64,000 nucleotides of DNA from Hyphomicrobiaceae bacterium (GTDB taxonomy: Bacteria; Pseudomonadota; Alphaproteobacteria; Rhizobiales; Aestuariivirgaceae): positions 124,001-188,000 of the forward strand of contig OMIC01000039.1 in NCBI GenBank assembly GCA_900298995.1, read 5' to 3'. The notes below the pieces were generated by a model that was not told the DNA's origin, made no database searches, and was given only the letters and a program-made list of their open reading frames with translations. Numbering within the stretch: position 1 is the stretch's first letter; every line of letters begins with the position of its first letter. The position numbers and the translations under genes were made by a program. Positions 8,539-17,826 of this stretch are shown piece after piece.

Positions 8539-9915
8539 ATGGCAAATCCAGAGACCGTCCTTCTTCCGCCCGGCCAGGGCGGGATTCCCATTTCGGTCGT
8601 GACACCTGCCGATTGGGAGCGTCTGCGCGAAGAACTCGCTCCGGACATGCGTCGCTGGGCCGATGCAAACGGTTTCAAGGCTCAGCCGGGACGTGTGATC
8701 GCATTGCCCAGCGCGCAGGGCATCCTGAAAATGGTTGTCGTGGGTGCCCTCACCGATGGAGATATCTTCGCGCTCGCGCGGCTCTGCAGGACATTGCCCG
8801 ATGGCGCCTATGCCATCGGTGCAACGATGCCGAAGCCGCAACTCTTCGCCCTCGGCTGGTGTCTGGACGCCTATCGCTTCGACCGGTACCGCAAGGCGGG
8901 GCCGGCAGGGCCGCGTCTGGTGTGCCCGAAGGGTGTTGATCGCAGCGAGGTCTTGCGGGCGGTCGCAGCCACCGCGCTGGTGCGCGACCTCGTCAACACT
9001 CCCGCCTCCGACATGGGACCGGATGAGCTGGAGCAGGCGGCGCGCGCTCTGGCGCGAGCCCACAAGGCCAGGATCACGGTCACGACCGGACGGCTGCTGG
9101 AGCGCAACTTCCCCATGATTCATGCGGTGGGCAAGGCAAGTCCCCGCGCACCCAGGCTCATTGACCTCACCTGGGGACCCGTGCGGGCGCCGAAGGTCAC
9201 GCTGGTAGGCAAGGGCGTGAGCTTCGACACGGGCGGACTCGATATCAAGCCGGCCTCCGGCATGGCACTCATGAAGAAGGACATGGGCGGCGCCGCCCAT
9301 GTCCTCGGATTGGCGCAGATGATCATGTCTGCAAATCTGAAGCTGCGCCTGCGTATGCTCATTCCTGCGGTCGAGAATTCCATTGCCGGAAATGCCTTTC
9401 GGCCGGGTGACGTCTTGCACAGCCGGCTCGGCCTCACGGTCGAGATTGGCAATACTGACGCCGAAGGCCGTCTCATTCTGGCGGATGCGCTGGCGCTTGC
9501 AGATGAGGAGTCGCCTGATCTGCTGATCGACATGGCAACCCTCACGGGCGCAGCGCGTGTGGCGCTCGGGCCCGATCTTCCCGCACTGTTCACCGATGAC
9601 GAGCAGCTCGCGGGCGATATTCACAAGGCCGGCCTCAAGGTCAATGATCCGGTATGGCGTCTGCCGCTGTGGCGGCCCTACGCCCGGCTCTTCGAGTCCG
9701 GCGTGGCCGATCTCAACAATGCGGGCGACTCCGGCTTTGCCGGCGCCATCACGGCGGCGCTGTTCCTCAGCCGCTTCGTGTCCAGGGCGAGGGCGCACGC
9801 CCATTTCGACGTCTTTGCCTGGGCGCCCTCATCCTTGCCGGGCCGACCGAGAGGCGGTGAGGCCCAGGCCATGCGCGCTCTGTTCGAGGTCATCCGCAGC
9901 CGTTTCGGCAAGTGA
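8539..9915 (+). CDS. M17 leucyl aminopeptidase family protein
   Basis: 458-residue cytosolic metallo-aminopeptidase of family M17, which removes N-terminal residues from peptides using two metal ions. The catalytic C-terminal domain starts near residue 220 with VGKGVSFDTGGLDIKP (metal-binding Lys and Asp). MKKDMGGAAHVLG follows, and the signature NTDAEGRLILADAL lies near residue 305. The N-terminal domain is shorter and more divergent than in E. coli PepA, as in the alphaproteobacterial subfamily next to NlpC/P60 genes. A MarR regulator and an NlpC/P60 peptidase follow on the same strand. Substrate preference cannot be read from the sequence. Confidence 0.9.
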   Translation: MANPETVLLPPGQGGIPISVVTPADWERLREELAPDMRRWADANGFKAQPGRVIALPSAQGILKMVVVGALTDGDIFALARLCRTLPDGAYAIGATMPKPQLFALGWCLDAYRFDRYRKAGPAGPRLVCPKGVDRSEVLRAVAATALVRDLVNTPASDMGPDELEQAARALARAHKARITVTTGRLLERNFPMIHAVGKASPRAPRLIDLTWGPVRAPKVTLVGKGVSFDTGGLDIKPASGMALMKKDMGGAAHVLGLAQMIMSANLKLRLRMLIPAVENSIAGNAFRPGDVLHSRLGLTVEIGNTDAEGRLILADALALADEESPDLLIDMATLTGAARVALGPDLPALFTDDEQLAGDIHKAGLKVNDPVWRLPLWRPYARLFESGVADLNNAGDSGFAGAITAALFLSRFVSRARAHAHFDVFAWAPSSLPGRPRGGEAQAMRALFEVIRSRFGK

Positions 9916-9994
9916 GGGCCGACGCTTGTCATCGGCAGAAAAAATGGCCGGGCTGTAACGGAACCGAAACAAGTTTCTGCTTGGATGTTCCGCC

Positions 9995-10339
9995 ATGTCG
10001 CCACCACTCACCACCGCCGAGGCCCTCACGCTCTGGCATGATGTCGCGCTTGCCATGGTGCGTGATGACGAACCCGACCTATCGGTCCGCCAGGTCGGCA
10101 TTCTGCTTACAGTCTATCTTGAGGCCCCGCCGCATACCGTACGCGGTCTCGCGCAGAAGCTGGGTGTCTCGAAACCCGTTGTCACCCGTGCGCTGGATGC
10201 CATGGGAAAGCTTGATCTGGTGAGCCGCCGAAGGGATGAGAAGGACCGGCGCAACGTGCTTGTCCAGCGCACGGTGCGGGGTGCGCTCTATCTCGACCGC
10301 CTGGGCGATACCATTGGCAAGCTGTCACAAAGACTGTAG
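9995..10339 (+). CDS. MarR-family winged-helix transcriptional regulator
   Basis: 114-residue protein consisting almost entirely of a winged helix-turn-helix of MarR type: LSVRQVGILLTVYLE, then VRGLAQKLGVSKPVVTRALDAMGKLDLVSRRRDEKDRR. The RDEKDRRN turn matches the wing of MarR proteins. It lacks a long C-terminal dimerisation helix, so it is short for the family. It sits 79 nt after the aminopeptidase and 9 nt before the NlpC/P60 gene, so it probably shares a transcript with the latter. Its ligand is unknown. Confidence 0.82.
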   Translation: MSPPLTTAEALTLWHDVALAMVRDDEPDLSVRQVGILLTVYLEAPPHTVRGLAQKLGVSKPVVTRALDAMGKLDLVSRRRDEKDRRNVLVQRTVRGALYLDRLGDTIGKLSQRL

Positions 10340-10348
10340 TGGCACGTC

Positions 10349-11194
10349 ATGACCGAACTTGATCCGCGGCTTCACGCCTACCGCCCTGATCTCGCTGATG
10401 CCGCATTGTCGGGCCGGGTCGTGGCGCGCCGTTTCATCGAACCCCGACCTGCACAGCTGCGCGAGGCTGTTGTCTCTCTCAGATCGTCACCGCGCTTCGA
10501 CGCGATGCAGGTGACCGAGGCGCTCATGGGCGAGACCGTAAGGCTCTTTGATGAGCAGGAAGGCTGGGCCTGGGTGCAGCTCATGCGTGACGGCTATGTA
10601 GGCTATGTCAATGCCAACGCCCTGTCGTCCCACCTTCTGGTGCCCACCCATCGTGTTGCTGTTCCCTCAACCTTCCTTTACCCCGAGGCAAGCCTCAAGA
10701 CCCAGCCCGCCATGCCCGTGACACTCAATGCCGGCGTGACGGTGACGGCTGAAGTCGGCGCATTTTCGAAAATCTCCGATGGGCGGTTTGTATTCTCTGC
10801 GCATCTGGTCCCTGCCGAGTCATTCTCTGGCGATTTCGTGAGCATCGCGTCAAAGTTCCGCCACGCACCCTACTACTGGGGTGGAAAATCCGTACACGGA
10901 CTGGATTGTTCCGGTCTCGTGCAGCTGGCGCTCGAGGCCTGCGGGATTGCTGCGCCGCGAGACAGCGACATGCAGGAAGCCAAGCTTGGCAGGCCAGTGT
11001 CACGTGATGGCCTTGGAGGGTTGCGCCGTGGCGATCTCGTCTTCTGGGACGGGCATGTCGGCATCATGACCGATCCCGAAAACCTGCTTCACGCCAATGG
11101 CTTCCACATGATGGTCGTGGAGGAACCGTTGCGTGCGGCGGTCGAGCGCATCGCCCGACAGTATGGTCAGATCACCTCAATCCGCCGCATGTGA
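10349..11194 (+). CDS. NlpC/P60 family cysteine peptidase with N-terminal SH3-like domain, no signal peptide
   Basis: 281-residue putative gamma-D-glutamyl-meso-diaminopimelate-type endopeptidase. Residues about 50-130 look like a bacterial SH3 domain (GETVRLFDEQEGWAWVQL, GYVGYVNANAL). The NlpC/P60 domain begins near residue 165, with the catalytic Cys in GLDCSGLVQLAL, a His in WDGHVGIM and a further His in LLHANGFHMMV. The N-terminus is charged and has no signal peptide. That points to a cytoplasmic enzyme similar to Bacillus YkfC, which trims recycled murein peptides, not a secreted wall hydrolase. The neighbouring aminopeptidase fits a peptide-degrading role. Confidence 0.88.
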   Translation: MTELDPRLHAYRPDLADAALSGRVVARRFIEPRPAQLREAVVSLRSSPRFDAMQVTEALMGETVRLFDEQEGWAWVQLMRDGYVGYVNANALSSHLLVPTHRVAVPSTFLYPEASLKTQPAMPVTLNAGVTVTAEVGAFSKISDGRFVFSAHLVPAESFSGDFVSIASKFRHAPYYWGGKSVHGLDCSGLVQLALEACGIAAPRDSDMQEAKLGRPVSRDGLGGLRRGDLVFWDGHVGIMTDPENLLHANGFHMMVVEEPLRAAVERIARQYGQITSIRRM

Positions 11195-11216
11195 CCCATG
11201 AACTGAGTTGCGCGCC

Positions 11217-12164
11217 TCAATAGCCGCGCGCGCGGTCCACCAGATTGTCCAGGCTCTCGCCGCGTTGGTGGCGCCGGATGTTGCCCACCACATAGGCGCA
11301 GATGGTTTCCGGGTCGCTGTCGGCGGCACAATGCGGCGTCACGGTGACGCGCGGGTGCGTCCATAACGGGCTGTCCGGCGGCAGCGGTTCAGTAGCAAAA
11401 ACATCGAGCGTGGCCGCAAGAAGCTCACCCGCATCGAGGGCTGCAATGATATCTGCCTCAACCTGCTGGCGACCACGACCGGCATTGATGATGACCGGCG
11501 CGCCCAGAGGCCCCTTGCGCGACAGCTTGCGGATCGTGCTGCGGTTGATGATGCCGTCCGTGTCGGGTGGCGCCGGCAACAGCGACACCAGCACATCGGT
11601 CCGCGCCAGGAAGGCGTCGAACTCTGCTGATCCGGCGAAGCTTTCGACGCCGGGAACACTCTTGCGGCTCTGGCTCCAGCCCGCAACCGCAAAGCCGATG
11701 TCCCGCAGTTTCAGCGCCGAATCCGTCCCCATCACGCCAAGCCCCATGATCCCGACCTTCAAATCCTTCGCGGCATGGGTTGGAAAGGAATTCCAGATCT
11801 TGTGTTTTTGATTGTCTTCGATGCGCCGCTGCTGGCGATGGTGATACAGTACATGCAAAACGATGTATTCGGACATGCGCCCCGTAAGGTCAGGGTCGTT
11901 GACGCGCACGATCGGAATGTTTCCCGGAAGCGTCGGGTCCTTCAGTATGGCATCGACGCCAGCACCCAGCGACATGATGACCTTGAGATTGGGCAGGCTC
12001 TTCACGACGCCTGGTGGCGGTAGCCATGCCGCGCAATACTCGATGTCGGCCACATTGCCCATGCGGTCGGGCCAGACCCGCACGTCGAGATCGGGGGCCA
12101 CCTTTGCCATGGCCGCCGTCCAGACATCGACGGGCCAGGTCGGCAGGATGAACAGAAACGCCAT
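11217..12164 (-). CDS. D-isomer 2-hydroxyacid dehydrogenase, glyoxylate/hydroxypyruvate reductase A-like
   Basis: 315-residue NAD(P)-dependent dehydrogenase. The Rossmann motif is GIMGLGVMGTDSA. The catalytic Arg is in INAGRGRQQVEAD, the Glu region is in DVFATEPLPPDSPLW, and the catalytic His is in VTVTPHCAA. The GhrA subfamily reduces glyoxylate or hydroxypyruvate; the actual substrate here is not certain. Its ATG overlaps the yejF stop by one base (TAATG on the minus strand), so it is the last gene of the Yej transporter operon. That suggests coupling to metabolism of the imported solute, or simple co-transcription. Confidence 0.85.
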   Translation of the reverse strand: MAFLFILPTWPVDVWTAAMAKVAPDLDVRVWPDRMGNVADIEYCAAWLPPPGVVKSLPNLKVIMSLGAGVDAILKDPTLPGNIPIVRVNDPDLTGRMSEYIVLHVLYHHRQQRRIEDNQKHKIWNSFPTHAAKDLKVGIMGLGVMGTDSALKLRDIGFAVAGWSQSRKSVPGVESFAGSAEFDAFLARTDVLVSLLPAPPDTDGIINRSTIRKLSRKGPLGAPVIINAGRGRQQVEADIIAALDAGELLAATLDVFATEPLPPDSPLWTHPRVTVTPHCAADSDPETICAYVVGNIRRHQRGESLDNLVDRARGY

Positions 12165-13792
12165 TATTGATTCACCACACCTTCCGGCGCTACCTTGAGG
12201 TTGAGCGCCGCTGCGATCAGCGCCTTGGTATAGTCCGTCTTCGGCCGGGAGAAAACCTCCGCCGTCGGCCCGCTCTCCACTGTTATGCCATTGCGCATCA
12301 CGATCACCTCATTGGCCAGTGCGCGCACCACGCGCAGGTCATGGCTGATGAACAGATACGCCAGATTGTGCCGTGCCTGCAGGTCGCGGAGCAATTCGAC
12401 GATCTGCGCCTGCACCGACATGTCGAGGGCTGATGTCGGCTCGTCCAGCATGATGAATTTCGGTTCGAGAGCGAGGGCGCGGGCAATGGCGATCCGCTGG
12501 CGCTGCCCGCCCGAGAACTCATGCGGGTAGCGGTCCATGGTGGCGGGGTCCAGCCCCACCTCGGTGAGCGCCCGCGCGATAATGGCGCGGCGCGTCTCGT
12601 AGTCATGGCCCCGGCCCAGAACCGTCAGGCCTTCCTCGACAATCTGCTGAATCGACAGACGCGGCGACAGGGACCCGAACGGGTCCTGAAAGACGATCTG
12701 CATGTCCTTGCGCAGCGGCCGCATCATCGCCGTGTTGTAACCGTCGATTGCCTGCCCCATGTAGACGATCGGTCCTTCCGAGCGGATCAGGCGCAGCAGC
12801 GCCAGTCCGAGTGTCGTCTTGCCGGACCCTGACTCGCCCACCACGCCCAGCGTCTGGCCTTCCCGCACCACGGCATCGACACCGTCCACGGCCTTGATGT
12901 GGCCCACCGTCTTGCGGAAGAAGCCGCGCCTGATCGGGAACCAGACCTTGAGCCCCTGGGCCTGAATGACGGCCGGTGCATCGGGATTGCTTGGCGGCGG
13001 CGATCCCTTGGGTTCGGCGGTCAGCAGCAGCCGGGTATAGGGGTGCTGCGGATCGGCGAACACGGCCTTGGCCTCACCCTGTTCGACCGCCTTTCCGCGC
13101 TGCATGACCACGATGGAATCCGCCATTTCCCGCACGATGCCGAGGTCATGGGTGATGAGCAGCATTGCCATGCCGAATTCAGCCTGAAGATCCTTCAGCA
13201 GTTTCAGGATCTGCGCCTGCACCGTAACGTCAAGAGCTGTGGTCGGCTCGTCGGCGATCAGCAGATCCGGGTTGTTGGCGAGTGCCATGGCGATCATCAC
13301 TCGCTGGCGCTGGCCGCCTGAAAGCTGGTGTGGATAGTCGAGGAGCCGCGTTTCGGGATCGCGGATGCCGACCTTGTCGAGAAGTTCAATGATGCGGGCC
13401 CGCGCCGCATCACCCTTCAGGTTCTGATGCAGTTCGAGGATCTCGCCGATCTGCCGCTCCACCGTGTGCAACGGATTGAGGGAGGTCATCGGCTCCTGGA
13501 AGATCATGGTGATGTCATTGCCGCGCACCTTCATAAGGTCGCGCTCATCGGCATCGAGCAGTTCCTGCTCCTTGAAGCGGATCGAGCCCGAAGGATGGAA
13601 CGCAGCGGGGTAGGGCAGCAGCTTGAGGATCGACAGCGCCGAGACCGACTTGCCGGAGCCTGACTCACCCACCAGCGCGAGGGTCTCGCCGCGCCTGATC
13701 GAAAAAGAGACCTTGTCCACCGCCAGCGTGACATTTCCCCCCTGCCGGAAGGCGACCGAGAGATCTTTGACCTCGAGCATCGGGGCGGTCAT
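12164..13792 (-). CDS. yejF: ABC transporter fused ATP-binding protein, YejF-like (two ATPase domains)
   Basis: 542-residue duplicated ATPase of the peptide/nickel importer class. Each half has a complete set of motifs: Walker A GESGSGKS with signature LSGGQRQR in the first half, and GESGSGKT with FSGGQRQR in the second. Each also has a Walker B ([24 protein letters not shown]). The ATG at 13792 ([12 protein letters not shown]) overlaps the yejE stop by 4 nt (ATGA). The frame stays open upstream, but that part is antisense-like shadow of yejE. It supplies energy to the YejB/YejE permease pair. Confidence 0.93.
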   Translation of the reverse strand: MTAPMLEVKDLSVAFRQGGNVTLAVDKVSFSIRRGETLALVGESGSGKSVSALSILKLLPYPAAFHPSGSIRFKEQELLDADERDLMKVRGNDITMIFQEPMTSLNPLHTVERQIGEILELHQNLKGDAARARIIELLDKVGIRDPETRLLDYPHQLSGGQRQRVMIAMALANNPDLLIADEPTTALDVTVQAQILKLLKDLQAEFGMAMLLITHDLGIVREMADSIVVMQRGKAVEQGEAKAVFADPQHPYTRLLLTAEPKGSPPPSNPDAPAVIQAQGLKVWFPIRRGFFRKTVGHIKAVDGVDAVVREGQTLGVVGESGSGKTTLGLALLRLIRSEGPIVYMGQAIDGYNTAMMRPLRKDMQIVFQDPFGSLSPRLSIQQIVEEGLTVLGRGHDYETRRAIIARALTEVGLDPATMDRYPHEFSGGQRQRIAIARALALEPKFIMLDEPTSALDMSVQAQIVELLRDLQARHNLAYLFISHDLRVVRALANEVIVMRNGITVESGPTAEVFSRPKTDYTKALIAAALNLKVAPEGVVNQ

Positions 13793-14889
13793 GCGAATGT
13801 CTTCCGCGGATCGAGGGCATCGCGAACCGCCTCGCCGATGAACACCAGAAGCGAGAGCATGACGGATACCACGAGGAAACCGGTGAGCCCCAGCCACGGT
13901 GCCTGAAGGTTGTTCTTGCCCTGGGCGATGAGTTCGCCCAGTGAGGGTGAGCCGGGCGGCAGTCCGAAGCCCAGAAAATCGAGCGACGTCAGCACCGTCA
14001 CTGACCCCGCGAGGATGAAGGGCATGAAGGTCACCGTTGAGACGACTGCATTGGGCAGGAGATGCTTCACCATGATGCGGCCGTCGGAGAGTCCCAGTGC
14101 ACGGGCTGCGCGGACATATTCGAAATTCCGGGCACGGAGGAATTCGGCGCGCACCAGCCCGACGATTGACGTCCAGGAGAACAGGATCTGTATGAACAGC
14201 AGGATCCAGAAGGTGGGCGTGATGAAGGCGGCGAGGATGATCAGCAGGTAGAGCCCAGGCATCGAGGTCCAGATCTCGATGAAGCGCTGGAAGATCAGGT
14301 CGGTCCAGCCGCCGAAATAGCCCTGCACCGCACCCGCCGCCATGCCGATGAGGGAGGAGAACAGCGTCAGGATCAGCCCGAAAGCCACAGATATCCGGAA
14401 GCCATAGACGAGACGAGCCACCACGTCGCGCCCCTGGTCGTCCGTGCCCAGCCAATTGAGATTGCCGAATACGCAATTGGGGTCCTCCGCACCCAGCGGA
14501 TACTTCACGCAGGCGTCCGCCCGGCTCAACTGGAAGGCCGGCGGCGAGGGCGCGGGGCTTGGCAGTTCGTTGTTCACGGTATTGTAGGAATAACGGATCG
14601 GCGGCCAGATCATCCAGCCATTGGCGTTGATCTCGTCCTGGTTCACCGGGTCACGGAAGTCCGTGCGCGCCAGGAATCCGCCGAATTTCGATTCTGGATA
14701 GTCAACAAAGGTCGGGTAGAGCAGCTCGCCCTTGTAGGAGACGAGAATGGGCCGGTCGCTCGCGAGGAATGGCGCAAAGACCGATATCAGGAACAACACC
14801 GCAAAAATCCAGAACGACCAGTATCCGCGCCCGTTCTGGCGGAACAGTTGCCAGCGGCGGCGGTTGAGCGGGGTGATGTGCATGGCCAT
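13789..14889 (-). CDS. yejE: ABC transporter permease, YejE-like
   Basis: 366-residue inner-membrane permease of the oligopeptide type. It has a first transmembrane segment near residues 22-42, a large periplasmic loop with the family-typical GTDDQGRDVVARLVYGFR, and then five hydrophobic segments. The EAA-loop region reads AARALGLSDGRIMVKHLLPN. The gene starts 3 nt after the yejB stop and its own stop overlaps yejF. It pairs with YejB to form the channel. Confidence 0.93.
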   Translation of the reverse strand: MAMHITPLNRRRWQLFRQNGRGYWSFWIFAVLFLISVFAPFLASDRPILVSYKGELLYPTFVDYPESKFGGFLARTDFRDPVNQDEINANGWMIWPPIRYSYNTVNNELPSPAPSPPAFQLSRADACVKYPLGAEDPNCVFGNLNWLGTDDQGRDVVARLVYGFRISVAFGLILTLFSSLIGMAAGAVQGYFGGWTDLIFQRFIEIWTSMPGLYLLIILAAFITPTFWILLFIQILFSWTSIVGLVRAEFLRARNFEYVRAARALGLSDGRIMVKHLLPNAVVSTVTFMPFILAGSVTVLTSLDFLGFGLPPGSPSLGELIAQGKNNLQAPWLGLTGFLVVSVMLSLLVFIGEAVRDALDPRKTFA

Positions 14890-14892
14890 GCC

Positions 14893-16002
14893 TCAGACGT
14901 CCCGCTTCTCGAAATCGATGCGCGGATCGATCCAGGTGTACATGAGGTCGGAGACGAGCTGCACGACGAGGCCCAGCAGCGTGAAGATGTAGAGACTCGC
15001 GAAGACGATGGGGTAGTCGCGGTCGAGCGTTGCCTTGAAGAACAGATATCCCAGGCCGTCCAGCGAGAATATTGTCTCGATCAGCAGCGAACTGGCGAAG
15101 AAGGCGCCGATGAAGGCTCCGGGAAATCCGGCGATCACCAGCAGCATGGCGTTGCGGAACACATGACCATAGAGCACGCGGCGCTCGCTGAGGCCCTTGG
15201 CGCGCGCCGTCATCACATATTGCTTCCGGATCTCGTCGAGGAAGGAGTTCTTGGTCAGCATCGTCATGGTGGCAAAGGACCCGATCGCCATGGCGAACAG
15301 CGGCAGCGTGAGGTGCCAGGCATAATCCGCGATCTTGCCCGCAAGGCTCAGCTCGCTGAAATTGTCCGAGCTCAGGCCGCGCAGCGGAAACCAGCTGAAA
15401 TAGCTTCCACCCGCGAACATCACGATCAGCATGATGGCGAAGATGAAGCTCGGGATGGCGTAGCCGATGATGATGACACCCGATGTCCAGACATCGAAGG
15501 CCGAGCCGTCCTTCACCGCCTTGCGGATGCCCAGGGGAATCGAGACCAGATACTGCACCACGGTCAGCCACAGGCCGAGCGAGATCGAGACCGGCAGCTT
15601 CTCGGCGATGAGGCTGATCACCGATCGGTCGCGGAAATAGCTCTGCCCGAAATTGAAGGTGAAATAGTCCCGCATCATCAGCAGGAACCGCTCGGGCGCG
15701 GGCTTGTCGAAGCCGAACTGCTTTTCAAGGCTCTTGATGAATTCGGGGTCGAGGCCCTGTGCGCCGCGGTACTTGAAGGACGTGGCCTCGCTCCCGGCCA
15801 TCTGTGCCTGAACGCCGCCCGCCTCATTGCCGGTGTTGCCGCTGATGCGGCTCGTCGAGTCGGTGTCGGTGCCCTGCATCTTGGCGATGACCTGTTCCAC
15901 GGGTCCGCCGGGCACGAACTGGATGACGGCAAAGGTCATCAGCATGATGCCCACCAGCGTGGGGATCATCAGCAGCAGGCGTTTCAGGATATAGGCGCCC
16001 AT
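14893..16002 (-). CDS. yejB: ABC transporter permease, YejB-like
   Basis: 369-residue permease with an N-terminal membrane segment (LLLMIPTLVGIMLMTFAVIQFVPGG in outline) and an insert of about 100 residues before the transport domain, as in YejB. The EAA loop is MTARAKGLSERRVLYGHVFRNA. The C-terminus ends YTWIDPRIDFEKRDV, close to the YejB C-terminal pattern. It follows a binding-protein gene after 9 nt and precedes yejE. In Agrobacterium the YejBEF channel is known to import murein peptides; in enterobacteria it takes up microcin C. Confidence 0.93.
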   Translation of the reverse strand: MGAYILKRLLLMIPTLVGIMLMTFAVIQFVPGGPVEQVIAKMQGTDTDSTSRISGNTGNEAGGVQAQMAGSEATSFKYRGAQGLDPEFIKSLEKQFGFDKPAPERFLLMMRDYFTFNFGQSYFRDRSVISLIAEKLPVSISLGLWLTVVQYLVSIPLGIRKAVKDGSAFDVWTSGVIIIGYAIPSFIFAIMLIVMFAGGSYFSWFPLRGLSSDNFSELSLAGKIADYAWHLTLPLFAMAIGSFATMTMLTKNSFLDEIRKQYVMTARAKGLSERRVLYGHVFRNAMLLVIAGFPGAFIGAFFASSLLIETIFSLDGLGYLFFKATLDRDYPIVFASLYIFTLLGLVVQLVSDLMYTWIDPRIDFEKRDV

Positions 16003-16011
16003 GGGCGAAGA

Positions 16012-17826
16012 TCAGTTACCGTTGGCGATTCGCTTGGCCTTTGACTCGTCATACCACCAGGTATCGACGATGCCACGGTCGTATTTTGGCCTGATCTCCG
16101 GCTGCCCGAACTTGTCCCAATAGGCCAGCCAGTAGCTTCCCTTGTACCAGTTCGGCACCCAGAACTGCTCAGCCCGCAGCACGCGGTCGAGTGCGCGGCC
16201 TGCCACATTGAGCTCCTCGCGCGAGGTTGCGGCCACAATCCGGTCGATCAGTCCGTCGATGGCGGGAGAGGCAACCCCCGCCAGATTGAAGGTTCCGGGC
16301 TTGCTGACGGACTCCGAGCCGAAAAACACGCGCAAGCCATCGCCCGGTGTCAGGCCTGCCATGAAGCGGCCGACCACAACGTCATAGTCGTAGGCGTCCA
16401 GCCGCGACTGGTACTGCGCGCTGTCCACGCTGCGGATCGAGGCGTTGATGCCCAGCAGCTTCAGGTTCTTCACATAGGGGCCGAGGACCCGTTCGAAGGT
16501 CGGTCCGTCGTTCAGGAATTCGACGTTCAGTGTCTCGCCCCTGGCGTTGCGGCGTTGCGCGCCGTCCATCGCCCAGCCGGCCTCGTCGAGGAGCCGCGAG
16601 GCCTGGCGCAGCAGCTTGCGGTCCTGGCCCGAGCCATCGGAGACCGGCGGCAGCACCGCATCCTCAAACACCTCCGGTCGCAGGCTGGCGCGGTAGGGCT
16701 CGAGCAGCGCCAGCTCATCGGCGGGCGGCGGGCCCTCGGCCTTGAGCGGCGACCGGTCGAAGAAGCCCTGCGTGCGCGTGTAGAGACCGTAGAACAGGTT
16801 CTTGTTCGTCCATTCGAAATCAAACGCAAGGTTCAAGGCCATCCGTACACGGATATCCTTGAACGTCTCCCGCCGCATGTTGAGGAAGAAGCCCTGCGCG
16901 CCCGACGGCGTCTCGTCGGGGATCACCGTCTTCAGCACCCGCCCGTCGGCGATCGCGGGAAAATCATAGGCTGTGGACCAGTTGCGCGATACGAACTCCT
17001 CGCGCAGGTCGAGCACGCCCGACTTCAGCGCCTCGAAGGCCGGCCCGTGATCGCGGAAATACTCGAAGCGCACCTCGTCGAAATTGTAGCGTCCCCGGTT
17101 CACCGGAAGATCCTTGGCCCAGTAGTCGGCGCGCCGCCCGTAAGCAACATATTCGCCAGGCTTGAAGGATTTGACGGCATAGGGCCCCGACCCCAGCGGC
17201 GGTTCGAGTGTCGATTTCGAGAAATCCACCTTCGCATAATAGGCCCTGGAGAAGATCGGCAGCTGCGCCACGGTGAGCGGCAGGTCGCGCGTGCGCTCGC
17301 CCTTGAAGCGGTAGCGCACCGCGCCGGGCGACAAGACCTCGCAGGCCTCGACATCGCGGATGGTGATGCGGATGCGCTCATGGCCCTGCGTCGACAGAAG
17401 CCGGAAGCTGTCGCAGACATCCTCGGCGGTCAGCGGCGAGCCATCCGCAAACCGCGCCGCGCTGCGCAGATGGAAGGTCACGCTCTTGTGGTCGTCCGCG
17501 AGATCGGCGGTCTCCGCCACCAGCCCGTAGAGCGAGTCCGGCTCGTCGGCGGCCGCCGCCATGAGGCTGTCGAACATCAGCTCATGGCCTTGCGCGGGAT
17601 CACCCTTGAGGATGTAGCCGTTGAAGCTGTCGAAGGACTGGATCGCCGCGGGGCCGATCAGCGACAGGGCGCCGCCCTTGGGCGCCTCCGGGTTCACATA
17701 GTCGAAATGCGCGAAATTCGCCGGGTACTTCAGGTCGCCGAAGGCCGAGAGCCCATGGCGGGGTTCTGCAGCCGCCGCAGCCGCTCCGAGGCTGAGCGCG
17801 ACGAGTGCCGATGCAAGACGCCTCAT
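16012..17826 (-). CDS. Periplasmic peptide-binding protein, YejA-like (second copy)
   Basis: 604-residue family 5 solute-binding protein with a Sec signal peptide (MRRLASALVALSLGAAAAAAEP). It has the YejA pattern: YPANFAHFDYVNPEAPKGG near the N-terminus, SFNGYILKGDPAQG, FADGSPLTAEDVCDSF, and LGSGPYAVKSFKPGEYV. I chose the ATG at 17826, which overlaps the upstream binding-protein stop by 4 nt (ATGA); the frame continues upstream only as shadow. It belongs with yejB-E-F. It is related to, but clearly diverged from, the next copy at 17823-19682. Confidence 0.9.
   Translation of the reverse strand: MRRLASALVALSLGAAAAAAEPRHGLSAFGDLKYPANFAHFDYVNPEAPKGGALSLIGPAAIQSFDSFNGYILKGDPAQGHELMFDSLMAAAADEPDSLYGLVAETADLADDHKSVTFHLRSAARFADGSPLTAEDVCDSFRLLSTQGHERIRITIRDVEACEVLSPGAVRYRFKGERTRDLPLTVAQLPIFSRAYYAKVDFSKSTLEPPLGSGPYAVKSFKPGEYVAYGRRADYWAKDLPVNRGRYNFDEVRFEYFRDHGPAFEALKSGVLDLREEFVSRNWSTAYDFPAIADGRVLKTVIPDETPSGAQGFFLNMRRETFKDIRVRMALNLAFDFEWTNKNLFYGLYTRTQGFFDRSPLKAEGPPPADELALLEPYRASLRPEVFEDAVLPPVSDGSGQDRKLLRQASRLLDEAGWAMDGAQRRNARGETLNVEFLNDGPTFERVLGPYVKNLKLLGINASIRSVDSAQYQSRLDAYDYDVVVGRFMAGLTPGDGLRVFFGSESVSKPGTFNLAGVASPAIDGLIDRIVAATSREELNVAGRALDRVLRAEQFWVPNWYKGSYWLAYWDKFGQPEIRPKYDRGIVDTWWYDESKAKRIANGN

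Noticed and set aside
8488-9804. 438-codon open frame antisense to the M17 aminopeptidase
   Set aside because: Shadow frame; the plus strand shows the M17 catalytic motifs.
9916-9960. GCCGA...TCGGC hairpin after the aminopeptidase gene as a terminator
   Set aside because: The stem is only 5 bp with a long loop and is followed by an A tract, not a T tract, on the coding strand.
13793-14476. N-terminal extension of the YejF frame
   Set aside because: The open frame upstream of 13792 overlaps yejE and reads as shadow; the ATG at 13792 gives the family N-terminus and an ATGA overlap.
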